Below the pieces are notes generated by a model, which searched no databases, was not told the DNA's origin, and saw nothing but the letters and a program-made list of their open reading frames with translations. Positions 45,134 to 55,919 of a stretch of DNA of 64,000 bases are shown in pieces. The stretch spans positions 1,178,001 through 1,242,000 of the forward strand of contig CM053267.1 of NCBI GenBank assembly GCA_028583415.1, in the 5' to 3' direction. The DNA is from Protea cynaroides (taxonomy: Eukaryota; Streptophyta; Magnoliopsida; Proteales; Proteaceae). The stretch's first letter is position 1. Every line of letters begins with the position of its first letter. Both the position numbers and the translations under genes were made by a program.

Positions 45134-46395
45134 ATGTGACCACATCAGGCGATGTGGCAGCATCTTCAGATGTAACAGCGTAAACTCTTCCTTGATGTAG
45201 TTGCTTTTTGGGCTTAATACACTCTCTTGCGACATGCCCTACTTGATTGCAGTTAAAACATCCTATTCCTTCACCATTTTGCTTTGGTTGCGGTTGAGCT
45301 GCTGATGTAGTCTTGGCTGCAGCATTGAAACCTTGAGTACAGAAGGGTTTGAATACCTTGGTGTTCCCTCCATTGTAAGAATTTCCATTTGGCCAATTCC
45401 TCTATTTTGAGCAAAGTAGCTCTCTTCTGGCTCGACTCTATCACTCGAGCAATTTGTACAGCTTCATTGTAGATTTTCTTCTCAAGCCCAAGAACATGTT
45501 CACGTATGCTTCCCCTAAGTCCCATGACGGACCTTTGGGTTTTTGTATCTTCCACTTGCATACTGATTGGTGCAAAGAAAAACAGCTCCTCATAACGCTG
45601 TTGATATGCATCGACAGTCATCTGTCCCTGATATAAACTCAAGAACTCCTTCTCCATGGAATCTCTACAACTCCTAGGAAAATACTTCTCAAAGAATGCC
45701 TCCATATATATATCCCAAGTCAATTGGGTGTGCTTTCTCATCAGATACATCCGTGTGGACATCCACCAGTGGTGTGCATCGCCTTTCAGCATGAATGTTG
45801 CACACAATACCTTCTCTTCCTCATTCACTGTCATCATCGTGAAATTTCCCTCCATCTCATCGATCCAATGTGCTGGCCACAACGGATCAGCTGGCTTACC
45901 ACTATACTCCTTGGGCTTCATCTTCAGAAAATGCTCCACCAGTCTGGAGTAGTCTAGTTGATGCGGGACATAAGCCCCATACATAGGTGGTTGGTATTGA
46001 TATCCACCTAGAGCTACTTTTGGGTTTTGTACTTGAGCCTACATGATGGGAGTCTGAGGTGCGTGGGGTACTGTGTTACTTCCCCCTGGTACTGTGCTTG
46101 CCTGTTCTGCTGGCATCGGTGTTGTCTATGCAGCTAGAAAAGTCATGCCTATGGCAGCTTACATAGTAGCTTGTACCTGTTGTATTTGCTGCAGCTGTTG
46201 GGCCAAATTCATTACGGCTGTAGCCAGGTCTGTAGGTGGAGCTGGCAGATTTATAGGAATTGTCTGCCCATTAATTACGGACGGTGCCGTGTTTGTATTC
46301 TTCTGTGTTTCCAGGTGTATCTGGCTGTCTTCCCCCACAGGTGGTGGTGATGGGATAGAGTTACGGCTTTGTCTGGTAACTCTGCGTCCAACCAT
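45123..46395 (-). pseudogene. Element E gag
   Basis: Minus strand start MVGRRVTRQSRNS (46395), with the upstream in-frame extension MPHVFYDFQAFPLPEQ as in C. Pro-rich N-terminus, TAG at 46039-46041 (same codon as in C) and TAA near 46160. Capsid region with HHWWMSTRMYL and EAFFEKYFPRSCRDSMEKEF (about 45660-45780), then a frameshift near 45400 and a CCHC knuckle region near 45230-45260. Ends at TGA inside the candidate intron when unspliced. Confidence 0.88.
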
Positions 46396-46911
46396 TATCT
46401 GTTCTGGTAGTGGGAATGCCTGAAAATCATAGAATACGTGAGGCAATCATTATATACTTCATTCTCATATTTAAATCCACTAACCAATGATAATTTCAAA
46501 ATTTTCAGATCATTCTGTCGAAAATACTGTATTTTTCACTGCAGGGTCGATGGTGGGGGTCGATGGAAGTCCGACCCTCAGGTCTGTGACCCTAAGAATC
46601 ACTGATTCTTACTGAGAGCTGGAGGTCGATGAGGGGGTTGATGGATTTCCGACCCTGGGTTCGACCCCTGGTTCTCTGTCAGATTATCGAGAGCCGTGGG
46701 TCGATGAGGGGGTCGGAGGGGGGGGGGGGTCAGATGTTTTGGTCGAATTCTCCGACCCTCGGAGTAAAAATCAGGTTTTTAATCCCGATATTGAATCCAT
46801 TTTCTTCCTCCTCCTTTCTGACTCAGCTCGTCGCTCTGAGTTGCTACAGTGACAACTCCGACCCATTGTTGATATTTGCTTCTCATTTCGATGTCTACTC
46901 CTCTCCTACAG
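46396..46911. promoter_or_regulatory. Divergent promoter-like region and aORF exon 1 (element E)
   Basis: Between gag (minus) and aORF (plus). Contains the AGGGTCG/CGACCCT array (46544-46765), then a CT-rich stretch (TTTTCTTCCTCCTCC near 46800) that may be the aORF start region, and ends at the splice donor CTACAG|GTATG. The G-rich run GGAGGGGGGGGGG near 46715-46730 is specific to this copy. Confidence 0.45.
46544..46765. repeat. AGGGTCG/CGACCCT array in the internal promoter of E
   Basis: Multiple GGGTCGATG and CGACCCT words in both orientations, aligned with 30143-30362 of C but partly decayed (for example GAGGGGGTCG where C has AGGGTCG). Confidence 0.6.
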
Positions 46912-47354
46912 GTATGTTCTCTATAGTTTCATGTTTTTAGGGTTTCTTAACTAGGTTTTTGCTCATTTATATTGTTTTCTTCAAATTAAACTTTTTCCAA
47001 CCGTAAAAAATTTATTTTTATTTGGGGCTTTTGTTGTTGGTGACTCAATAGATGAAAGCCCACAAAAATATTTGAGTTTCATCGGTTGGTTATCGAGAAA
47101 CTTAAAATTTCCCATTTTAGCCCTAATTTGTCGAGATTTTTGAATTTCTAGAAATTTCTTCAAATTCGATCACTTTAGATGAAATTTCCAACTGTATGAG
47201 TCTTTGCAGGATTGTTTAAAATCTTTTTAAGTCCTCCTGCCCACGTGTATGGGTGAAAAATGAGGCTTTTGACCAATTTATGTCATTATAATGTCGAAAT
47301 TTTTGGGTTTTTCATCTTTACTAAGCCAGTATCTGTTTTTCTTTATTTTTGCAG
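46912..47354 (+). other. Candidate 5'-UTR intron of the aORF in element E (443 bp)
   Basis: Donor CTACAG|GTATGTTCTC and acceptor TTTATTTTTGCAG, 5 bp before the ATG. T-rich with a polypyrimidine tract before the acceptor. Borders match the C copy although the interior has substitutions and small indels. Confidence 0.62.
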
Positions 47355-47359
47355 ATAGT

Positions 47360-48707
47360 ATGGCTCGTACCAAAGTACCCGGGGTTCATGACCCAGTCTG
47401 CTTCCGTTCTAAAGAGGCTGAGGCACAGTATGCCCGCTACTCACGTAAGAAGGTAGAGGGAGGTCGCCGGGTGGACTTGGCTAGCCTGGCCTTATTCGAT
47501 GTGGAGAGAGCTTTTGGTAACATAGGCTGGCTTCCTGTGATCACCTATGACACCTGCACTTGGCCAGATTTGGTGAGACAATTTTACTGTAATCTCCAAG
47601 TGGTGGGGGATTACAATGATACTGAGAGGGGTAGAGAGCTCCGGATCACCAGCTACGTCAAGGAATCGAGATTTATTTTGATTATCGGTAGCTAGCCGAC
47701 TTGTTGGGCATTTCATACGATGGCCCCTTGGTGTTCTGTTCTCCTGGAGAGCCCCAGTTCTTTTCATTGGAGATGAGAGCTGAGATTGACCGTCAGATCA
47801 TCAGAGAGGATCGCTGGGAGTTGAAAGCGATCTACCTTCGTCCAGAACCTTGGGTGTACTACAAGATTATTCAGCACAACCTGATACCTCAGAGTGGGCA
47901 CTACGAGTCGATCTCCCAGTTGACCCAATTTTTGCTGTATTGTATCTGCACTAGGCAGCCTATCTACCTTCCTTACATCATTATGCGGACGATGATCAGT
48001 GCTACATTTCCCTATCATATTGGCAACCTGCCTTATGGATGCATGATCTCTATGCTGCTTACCCGCCTGGGGTTGACATGGTGGATGAGAGGATTCAGGA
48101 GAAATCCTTCTCATCACCTCTGGATTGGGAGGCCATCTATAAGATGGGCATGCGGGATGCCCAGGTCAGCGACGATGAGAGGAACGCTCTGGTGCGTTCA
48201 CATACTCGAGTGGAGATGGCTGACGCTGAGGCAGCAACAGCAGCCGCTGGAGCAGGGGTTCATGGGGGTGATGATGATCGTTTATACATGGATGTGGATT
48301 CCATACCTCCTCCATCACCTACTCATGCTAAGGGAGCTTGTCCTTCTTATGCAGCTGGTCCTTCACATGCAGCTGGTCCTTGACACCCTCTTTCTGATGA
48401 CATGATGGGGATATTGCATGAGATTAGAGAGGCTCAGCGCTTGTCTGATCTGAGGATGGGAGAGCTTCTAGATGCTCAGCGCATGTTCGAACAGTGGGTG
48501 GGAGAGTTTTTAGATGCTCAGCGCATGTCGGATCAGCGGGTGGGAGAGCTTATGGATGGTCAGTGCGTGACTGATCAGTGGGTGGCTGATCTCACAGCTA
48601 GTCTCCAGACGTCCCAGACTCAGATAGCTTGGTTGACTAGAGTCTATGCTGAGGATTATGACAGAGACCGCGAGGCACCGCCTCCCCCATCACCTCCAAC
48701 TTCCTGA
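47360..48707 (+). pseudogene. aORF of element E: Transposase_32-like protein, antisense to gag/pol
   Basis: N-terminus MARTKVPGVHDPVCFRSKEA, then RRVDLASLALFDVERAF, DLVRQFYCNLQVV (47570-47610) and a one-base deletion near 47660. The TAG at 47689-47691 matches the stop in C, and the next block is LADLLGISYDG. Central block RQPIYLPYIIMRTM...LTRLG (47950-48075), frameshift, PLDWEAIYKMGMRDA (48117-48161), Ala/Gly/Asp linker, then four 14-residue units ending in LDAQRM-like sequence (about 48427-48594; C has two units), and PPPPSPP before the stop. The 14-residue period is two heptads, so a coiled coil is likely. Family assignment rests on the FYCNL...SFD-like pattern. Role unknown. Confidence 0.65.
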
Positions 48708-48780
48708 TGTATTTTCTTTTTATCATTCTTTTGTACTTTAGAGTAACCGTCCGGGTTGTGGACTGTACTCTGCTTAGACT

Positions 48781-48835
<55 letters not shown>

Positions 48836-49012
48836 GTTTGTTATTCCTTTTATTGTATATAAATTTATTTTTCATTTAATAGATGCATTATTCTCTTTCA
48901 ATTTTGTCTCAAACAACACAGATGCTTATGGTGTGTTATTATTACAGCTTTTAATTTTTTTTATCCTATCTCAGTTTACAAACTTTTGTGGTAGTAAACT
49001 GGTTTACAAGAC
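48708..49012 (-). other. Element E leader between aORF and 5' LTR, PBS deleted
   Basis: Aligns with 28030-28150 of C in reverse. Where C has the PBS and LTR end, E jumps from GGTTTACAAGAC straight to AGAACGGTGTG, so the PBS and the last roughly 30 bp of the LTR are gone (junction near 49011). Confidence 0.75.
48783..48834. repeat. (TA)n microsatellite
   Basis: Uninterrupted TA run of 26 units in the 3' flank of the E aORF. Absent from C at the same place. Confidence 0.97.
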
Positions 49013-51300
49013 AGAACGGTGTGATAAACCACTAATTAACCAATGGTTCAATTAGGATCTCTAATAGGCTGTGTCCTTTTTAAATTAAACCATACACATC
49101 TACAACCATAATCAGAATAAATACACAATAGCGGAAGTTTTAATATTAAATGAACTGAGGAATCTAACTGTGATAATCATAAATAAAAATATCAAATTAT
49201 GTTGTATCAACCGAGACATAAGTAAATAAAATATCAAATTACATTTTCTTAATAGTTCAAATAAAATCTAATCGAAAACGCATGAGTTGAACTTGCATGA
49301 GGAGTCATGCGTCTCTACTATATCTTCGGCTTCCATCGCAGCAACGTGCCCGTACACAGAAGCATTCATATAATCTTCCACAGTGGTACCTGCATCATCA
49401 ACTAAAACTATTCGACGTCGAAAGGGTGAGCACAAATCACGACTCAATGAGCAAACAAAATAGTGCAACAAACATATGCATGCATTCAGTTCATATCTGT
49501 GGTTTGGTATATAAGTTTGCAATGTGCTATAGAAAGGTTCGGTGGCCGTCTCACCTCTATACACGAGTGTATGAAACCGCCCAATGAAAACGGCACTATC
49601 GACCCCACATGCACCCAATATGACACAATATACCCCCATGAAAATGGCATGGCAGTACCGGTTGCCTCATACCAATACGTAAGCCCCTGCTGGCGAGGGC
49701 TTGCAAACTGGGCTCGCAACTAACCAATCCTAATGTCAATCAGTGTATCCAAGGCCTCACCCCAGCATCCCTCAATACATCCATAGAGATAGAGCTAAGG
49801 TCCCCCGGTAGAGTCAAAGACTACATGGTCTGAGACCCCCTCCCTCATACCCTATGACGTAATAGTTCTGCTAAGATAATGGTGATACAATGATGTCAGT
49901 GGACAAGACTTGTATAGAGCTATGACACAATATACCCAATGAAAACGCCATTAAAGTATTGGTTGATACAATCCCCTATCCGCATCAAGTACACTAACCA
50001 AACACAAACATTCACATGCCTATTCCTATCATCATCATCATCATCATCATCATCATGTTATAAACAACGAAGTAAATATGCATGAACAGTAGTAATAGAA
50101 ATATTGGATGACATGTTGAATGCACATTACAAGTATACACGCATAGAATCAGTCATGGCATTGGACTCAAGAAATAAAATAGTTTATTATTAGCAATTAG
50201 TTTAGTTCTTGTTCCCTCACATTTGCTTGAGTGTAGATCCTCTTTCAAGCTTTAAGAATCACTTTTATATCAATAGGAAAACCTAACAAGTCGATAGATT
50301 TTAGTTAGAAGTCATTCCGGCAATTGTAGACTTGTTGTTAAGCGAGGGTTGCAGGGTGGGTCGCAGGTAGGGTAGCAGTTTACTGCGACCCGCAAGGTAG
50401 GGTCGATGCCAGGGTTGGATGTTCCATCGATCCTGGGTGCGACCACCCCATCCCTGGACTTCCCGAATGCTGGGGGTTGATCCTGTGGTCTGGTAGGGTC
50501 GATTACCAATCGACCCTACGTGCGACCCACCGTGGCTTGAGTCGACAATTTCATCCTACAGTCCATTCTTTCATGTTTGGGTCCTATGGTTTACTTTCAC
50601 AATCCTTTCTATGCTTGTTCTATGGCTTAGAACTCTAGGTTTCTTCCTTACTTTGCCTACCATGATTTCCTCCATGGATTTCATTGAAATCCTCCCATGG
50701 ATGTACGATTTGGGTTTCTCCTGGATCGTACTCTCTTCATGAACTATTCTAAGGTCTTAAATCATTAATGGAAACATACCCATACCTTAGGTTTGCTGAG
50801 ATTCAGAGGTTTCTTTGAATTCTTCACTTTAGTCTTCCTCTCCAACTTTTCTTCTCTTCTCCTTCTCTTCTCTTTCTCTCACTTTCAATTAGGGTTTCAA
50901 AAGTAGTGAAAGAGGCTTAGGGACATCCTATTTATAGAGGAGAACCTCCCAAAATAAGTCTCATTGAGATTAGGAAGGAATCCCATTGAAATTTGGAAAG
51001 TTTCCTATTTATGGTTTCTGTCGGCAAAGAGGGGGTCGATGAGGGTGTCGGAGGTCCCGTCAACCCTCATTTCTAAATTGTCCGACCCCCAGTTAAAATA
51101 TCAGGGGTCTGACTTCTTAATGAGGGGGGGTCGACCCTGTCTTTCTCGGTATGCGACCCTACCCTCCATTTTACTATTTTTGGGTCTGTTTAATACCTGG
51201 TTTCGCTATTTCCATTACGCGCTTGGTCCATTTGGCTCGACCATGATAGGTAGACCTGGTACAAGGTGGTAAGACTGGTTAGTTCGATACAGGTCTTACA
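49013..51300 (-). repeat. 5' LTR of element E (terminal ~30 bp missing)
   Basis: Right edge GGTCTTACA at 51300. Matches 37000-39262 throughout. CAT run near 50031-50056 is longer than in the 3' LTR. The GGGTCG clusters near 50340-50530 and 51030-51170 are present. Confidence 0.92.
49268..49369 (-). CDS. Micro-ORF in the 5' LTR of E (33 aa)
   Basis: MNASVYGHVAAMEAEDI start and HDSSCKFNSCVFD end, intact frame and same stop as the other copies. Function unknown. Confidence 0.38.
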   Translation of the reverse strand: MNASVYGHVAAMEAEDIVETHDSSCKFNSCVFD

Positions 51301-51305
51301 TAATA

Positions 51306-51961
51306 ACTTTAGCTCTATCTCTATTCCATGGTGGGTGCATGTGGGACGACAATAACGATATTCATTGGGCAGCTTCACACACTCGTGTATAGAGGTGAGG
51401 CGGCCACCGAACCTTTCTATATCACATTGCAAACTTATATACCAGACCACAAATATGATTTGAATGCATGCATATATTTGTTGCATTGTTTTGTTTGCTC
51501 ATTGAGCCATGATGTGTGCTCACCCTTTTCGAATTCGAATATTTTTAGTTGATGATGCAGGTACCACTATGGAAGATTATATGAATGCTTCTGTGTACGG
51601 GCACGTGGCTGCAATGGAGGCTGAAGATATAGTGGAGATGCATGACACCTCATGCGAGTGCAACTCATGCATTTTTTATTAGATTTTTATTTGAACTATT
51701 AAGGAAATGTAATTTGATATTTTATTTATTTATGTCTCGATTGACAAAACATAATTGGATATTTTATTTATGATTATCATAGTTAGTTTCTCAGTTCAAT
51801 TAATATTAAGACTTTCGCTATTGTATATTTATTCTGATTATGGTTGTGGGTGTTTATGGTTTAAGCTAAGGGACACAGCCTATTTGAGATCTTGGATTGA
51901 ACCGTTGGTTTATTAGCGGTTCATCACACCGTTCTGAACAGTGCGGAATTAGGGTGTGAGA
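51306..51961 (+). repeat. 3' LTR of element C, second part
   Basis: Resumes ACTTTAGCTCTATC right after element E and its target copy and ends AGGGTGTGAGA at 51961. Followed by GGAAT, the right target-site copy of element C. Confidence 0.92.
51569..51682 (+). CDS. Micro-ORF in the 3' LTR of C (37 aa)
   Basis: Starts MEDYMNASVYGHVAAMEAED and ends HDTSCECNSCIFY. Intact, same frame as the 5' LTR copy at 27622. Confidence 0.4.
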   Translation: MEDYMNASVYGHVAAMEAEDIVEMHDTSCECNSCIFY

Positions 51962-54715
51962 GGAATACTGCTGACCTAGTAGCCATCATAAAAAACCTTA
52001 CAAGATCTATGAAACAACAATAGCAGCAGTAGCAGCAATAACAACATGTTATGAATGAAATTATCATGGTTTTGCAACAAACCCCTGTGTAAACTAGTGT
52101 TCCTCTTGCGCCTGTAGCCACTACTGTGCTAGCACCTCCTGGATTGAACGAAACTATGCTAATCATTGCAACTGCCCATCCTATAGGGTTGGCACAACTA
52201 TTTTACCATTTCAATTTAGGAGTGCTTACTTCCCTATTCCTGACTGATGCCGGCCCGACCTAATGCTTTAGATTGCTAAAATGGTTTTAGAAAATGAAGC
52301 CATTGAAATTCACCTGAGTAGGTGATATCCCACTACAGCCTACAGTCTAGATGCAGTCTATTTAGAAGTGTGTCAAGATGATGGTACTGACTAATGAATA
52401 GTGTATTCTCTGCATGAGTCACATGATGAAAGGTGAACCTTACACTTGGTGGGAATCGAACTAAACGAATCTCACATCTCTAAATCCCATTATAACTTGT
52501 GCTATGTATAGGGAAGCATTCTTCGATAGCTACTTCTCTAAAAGCTTTTGTGACAAGAAAGAGATAAAATATTTGAGTCACTATCAAGGCCAAAAGATCT
52601 GTTCAAGAATATCAGATTGAGTTCGAGTTGCTCTTCTTCTTTGCTCCTGCTTGTATGCGTACTGAAGAAGCTAAGGCAAGGAAATTCTTCAAAGGTCTTC
52701 TAGGTGCAATTCAAGCTACTATTGAGATTCATGGACATACTAGTTATGCAAAAGTGTACAAACTACTAAAGTCATCGAAGATGCCCTCCGAGATAGTTAT
52801 CAGCCGATGAATGGTTTTTGGCAAAAGATTTACCACTACTCCTGAAAAGAAGATTGTTGAGAAGCCATTCTAGAGGAAGTTTAAAAATATGAGTGCTGCC
52901 ACTACAAAGTCTACTACAAGGCCCCTTATAAATACCACTCCTACTGGACTAATCAAATGTTTCAACTACCAGTAGATTGGTTATATCAAGTCAAATTGCC
53001 CAATAGCTTGTTAATGCGTCGCAGGGCAAGGTATTTGGGATGTTAGCTGAGGAAGCAGAAAATGCTCCTAGTGTAGTGATAGGTATTTTTTATTCCAACG
53101 TTGTGCTTTTTTCGATACTACTGCATGCTTGTGTATGTGTTAATGCATGAACTATACATGCTAGGTACTCTTAGGATATCCGATCACCCGGCTCGAGTAT
53201 TATTTGATTTTAGAGCCACTCACTCTTTTATATCACCTAAGTTTGCTAAGAAGTTGACCATGTCTACCTAGTAGTTAGTATCTTAATTGATCGTTCATAC
53301 CGCACTAGGACTAGAAGTAGTACTAATAGAGTATTATGGACCATGTCAACTTTAGCTAAAGGATAAGAATCTGAATGTTAATTTGATCCAACTCAACATG
53401 TCAGATTTTGATACTATCTTAGGCATGGACTTGCTGTCCACCCAATGAGCCAGCGTGCTTTGTGCTGAAAGAAAGATTCTTTTCCAACCAGCTGATGGGA
53501 ACGTTTTCAAATTTGTTGGAGATAAACTTACGAAGGGTAAGAAGTTGTTTATGTTCGCATTGTAAGCCTGTAAACTATTGCAACAAGACTGCATTGGTTA
53601 CCTAGCATCTATGATTGACACTACCATAGAGACACCAACTATTGATCAGATTAACGTAGTAAAAGAGTTCTCATATGTATTTCCTAAAGATTTACATGGT
53701 TTATCTCCTGATTATGAAATTGAGTTCGTAATCGATCTAGTTCCAGGATCAGCTCCTGTGTCTAAAGCCTCCTATAAGATGGCACCCTCTAAGTTGAAAG
53801 AATTGAAGGTTTAACTCTAAGAACTCTTAGATAAAGGATTTATAAGACCTAGTGTACCTCTTTGGGGTGTTCCAGTTTTATTTGTCAAGAAGACTGGCAA
53901 ATAACCTTACGATCAAGCATCGATATCCTTTACCCAGGATCGATTATCTATTTGATCAACTTCAAGGTGCTCAAGTATTCTCTAATATAGATCTTCGATT
54001 AGGATATCATTAACTGAGGATCAGAGAATGTGATATTCCAAAGACTGCTTTTAGGACTCGATATGGACATTATGAGTTCTTAGTCATGTCTTTTAGATTA
54101 TCTAATGCCCCAACGTCATTTATGGAACTCATAAAAACAGAGTATTCCATGATTTTTTAGATAACTCTATGATTATGTTCATCGATGACATTCATGTCTA
54201 CTCGAAAAGTGTAAAAGATTATATCGTGCACCTTCGCCAAGCCTTGCAAGGACTTAGACAAGAAAAATTGTTTTCCAAGTTTAAGAAATGTGAGTTTTGG
54301 TTGAGAGAGGTTACCTTTTAGGGTCATGTCGTATTTATCAAAGGAATATTAGTGGACCCAATCAAGGTCAAAGCGGTACTCAACCAGGAAGCTCCGAAGA
54401 CAGTCACAAAAGTTAGAAGCTTTCTTGGATTTGTAGGATACTACCAAATAGCCATTCCTTTGACGCAGCTAACAAAGAAGGAAACTAAATTTACATGGTC
54501 AGAGAAGTGTGAGGCAGCATTCCAACTTCAAAAAAAGAAGTTGATATCTGCTTCAGTATTGACCATCCCATCTGGATCAGAAGGTCTAGTAGTGTATACT
54601 GATGCATCCAAATTAGGACTTGGTTGCGTCCTCATGCAACAAGGCAAGGTAATCGCCTATGTCTCTAGACAACTGAAAGAGCATGATAAGAACTATCAAA
54701 CTCATTGTAAGCACC
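51962..54715 (+). pseudogene. Element D gag (rest) and pol to RNase H
   Basis: Gln-rich gag segment (51990-52080), capsid remnants including LLFFFAPACMRTEEAKARKF (52625-52690), protease with ARVLFDF.ATHSF near 53210 (Asp kept, Ser to Phe), the linker GLSPDYEIEFVIDLVPGSAP (about 53695-53755), RT with NIDLR.GYH near 53985, and RNase H with VVYTDASKLGLGC (about 54590-54630). About eight codons are missing after GYY near 54445. Many stops and frameshifts. It is cut at CTCAT (54711-54715) by element F. Confidence 0.88.
53083..53164 (+). other. Candidate gag-protease intron, 82 nt (element D)
   Basis: Donor GTGATAG|GTATTTTT and acceptor ACATGCTAG|GTACTC, at the same codon position as in C and E. 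Removal joins GTG ATA G to GT ACT CTT in frame with the protease. The sequence inside is unrelated to C and E by eye, so the borders are kept while the interior diverged. Confidence 0.58.
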
Positions 54716-55084
54716 CCATTTTTGCCACCCTCGGCATAAGTGAACCAATATGGCAGGTTTCAAACCTTTAACCCAAAGATTTGTGATTCTCCACTGATCC
54801 TCACAACAGGGTCATGGGCTATTATCTGCATGGATGCATAGGTCATAGAATTATCTTCGAAACGAGACCAGAATTGCTCAATTCTGATATCAAATGAGGA
54901 AGATATGATCATTTTAGTCGGATGCTACATATAAGGGAGGTTTCTGAAATTATTATAAAATAATAATCCCAGGGGCCTTCATGCAAATTATCCTAAGTTG
55001 GATTGCTTGAATTTCAAATCATCATATCTTGATCATCTGACATCGGATTCAGATGATTCCAAGACCATTATCCTTCATTCATGA

Positions 55085-55600
55085 TGTTCTACAAAGTGGA
55101 CGTAAAAAATCCCGGGTAGAAGTCGCCAGGGGGTCCCATGCAAACTTGCATGCAAAATGATCGTTAGAACTTCAAGGCTTCATATCTTTCCCGTTTTACA
55201 TCGGATTCAGATGATTTCAAGACCATTATTCTTCATTCATGATGTTCTACAAAGTGGACGCAAAAAATCCGGGTAGAAGTCTCCGGTGGGTCCCATGCAA
55301 GCTTGCATGCAAAATTATCATTCGAACGAGGCTGCATATCTTTTCCGTTCTACATCGGATTCGGGTGATTCGGTCTCATTATGTTCCATTTTTAGTGCTC
55401 TACAAAGTGGACGTAAAATATTTCCGGTAGAAGTCTCGAAGGATCTCATGCGAGAATGGTCAACCAAATTATCGGTAATTGGTCCGTTTAAACTTCAAAA
55501 ATTCATAAGTTGACCATTTTACTTCCAAATGAGGTGGTTCAAGTTCCTATATTTCTCATTTTTTTATGTTCTACAAAATGAGCATAAAAAATTTGGAATA
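55085..55600 (+). repeat. Four tandem ~160 bp units in U3 of F
   Basis: The phrase GTTCTACAAAGTGGACGTAA recurs at about 55085, 55243, 55397 and 55568 (spacings 158, 154, 171). ACATCGGATTCAGATGATT and CATGCAAGCTTGCATGCAAA lie between. The last copy is most diverged. Tandem U3 repeats often act as enhancers in LTR elements. That role is inferred. Confidence 0.8.
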
Positions 55601-55746
55601 GAGGCCATCGGAAAAATTCCATGCGGGATGACAATGGAAATGACCCGTGAAATGACAAGGAGAGGAAACCCGGTGAATTCCAATCGGTCCGGTCCAACTC
55701 AATTCAAATCGTTTGTCAACCTAAGTAAGTACAAGTCTCTATATAT

Positions 55747-55865
<119 letters not shown>

Positions 55866-55919
55866 ATTATTAAATATATATGTGTAATATATATGTGTAA
55901 ATCATAATATCCAAAAGAT

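Larger units (their letters stand above)
36974..51300 (-). mobile_element. Element E: full-length minus-strand chromovirus in the C 3' LTR
   Basis: Read on the minus strand: 5' LTR (51300-49013), aORF region, gag, candidate intron, PR-RT, solo LTR insert, RT-RNase H-integrase-chromodomain, PPT, 3' LTR (39262-36974). Flanks TAAGC and TAATA (51301-51305) sit exactly where the host LTR is split, the second with two changes. About 12.0 kb without its own insert. The 5' LTR end and PBS are deleted. Confidence 0.93.
25741..51961 (+). mobile_element. Element C: full-length chromovirus, split by element E
   Basis: 5' LTR 25741-28014, PBS, minus-strand aORF, gag, candidate gag-pro intron, pol, PPT, 3' LTR 35307-36973 plus 51306-51961. 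Flanks GGACT (25736-25740) and GGAAT (51962-51966) are a target duplication with one change, and gag of D resumes on the right. Without E it is about 11.9 kb. The first ~310 bp of its two LTRs differ at about 20 positions by hand count, so it is not a recent insertion. Confidence 0.93.
13241..54715 (+). mobile_element. Element D: old chromovirus split by five insertion events
   Basis: Pieces in order: 5' LTR (13241-15307, 19967-20882), PBS, aORF on the minus strand (21243-22440), leader (22441-22859, 25164-25616), start of gag (25617-25740), rest of gag and pol (51962-54715). The pol frame resumes after element C, and the RNase H reading is cut at 54715 by element F. The left edge is uncertain to a few hundred bases because the 3' LTR is outside the window. 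D differs clearly from C and E but shares their gene plan. Confidence 0.8.

Noticed and set aside
47701..48117. Overlapping frames in the E aORF region as separate genes
   Set aside because: The plus-strand frames at 47701 and 48039 are the same aORF after frameshifts, and the minus-strand frames are shadows.
48756..49055. Open frame through the TA run
   Set aside because: Produced by the (TA)n microsatellite (Tyr-Ile repeats), not a gene.
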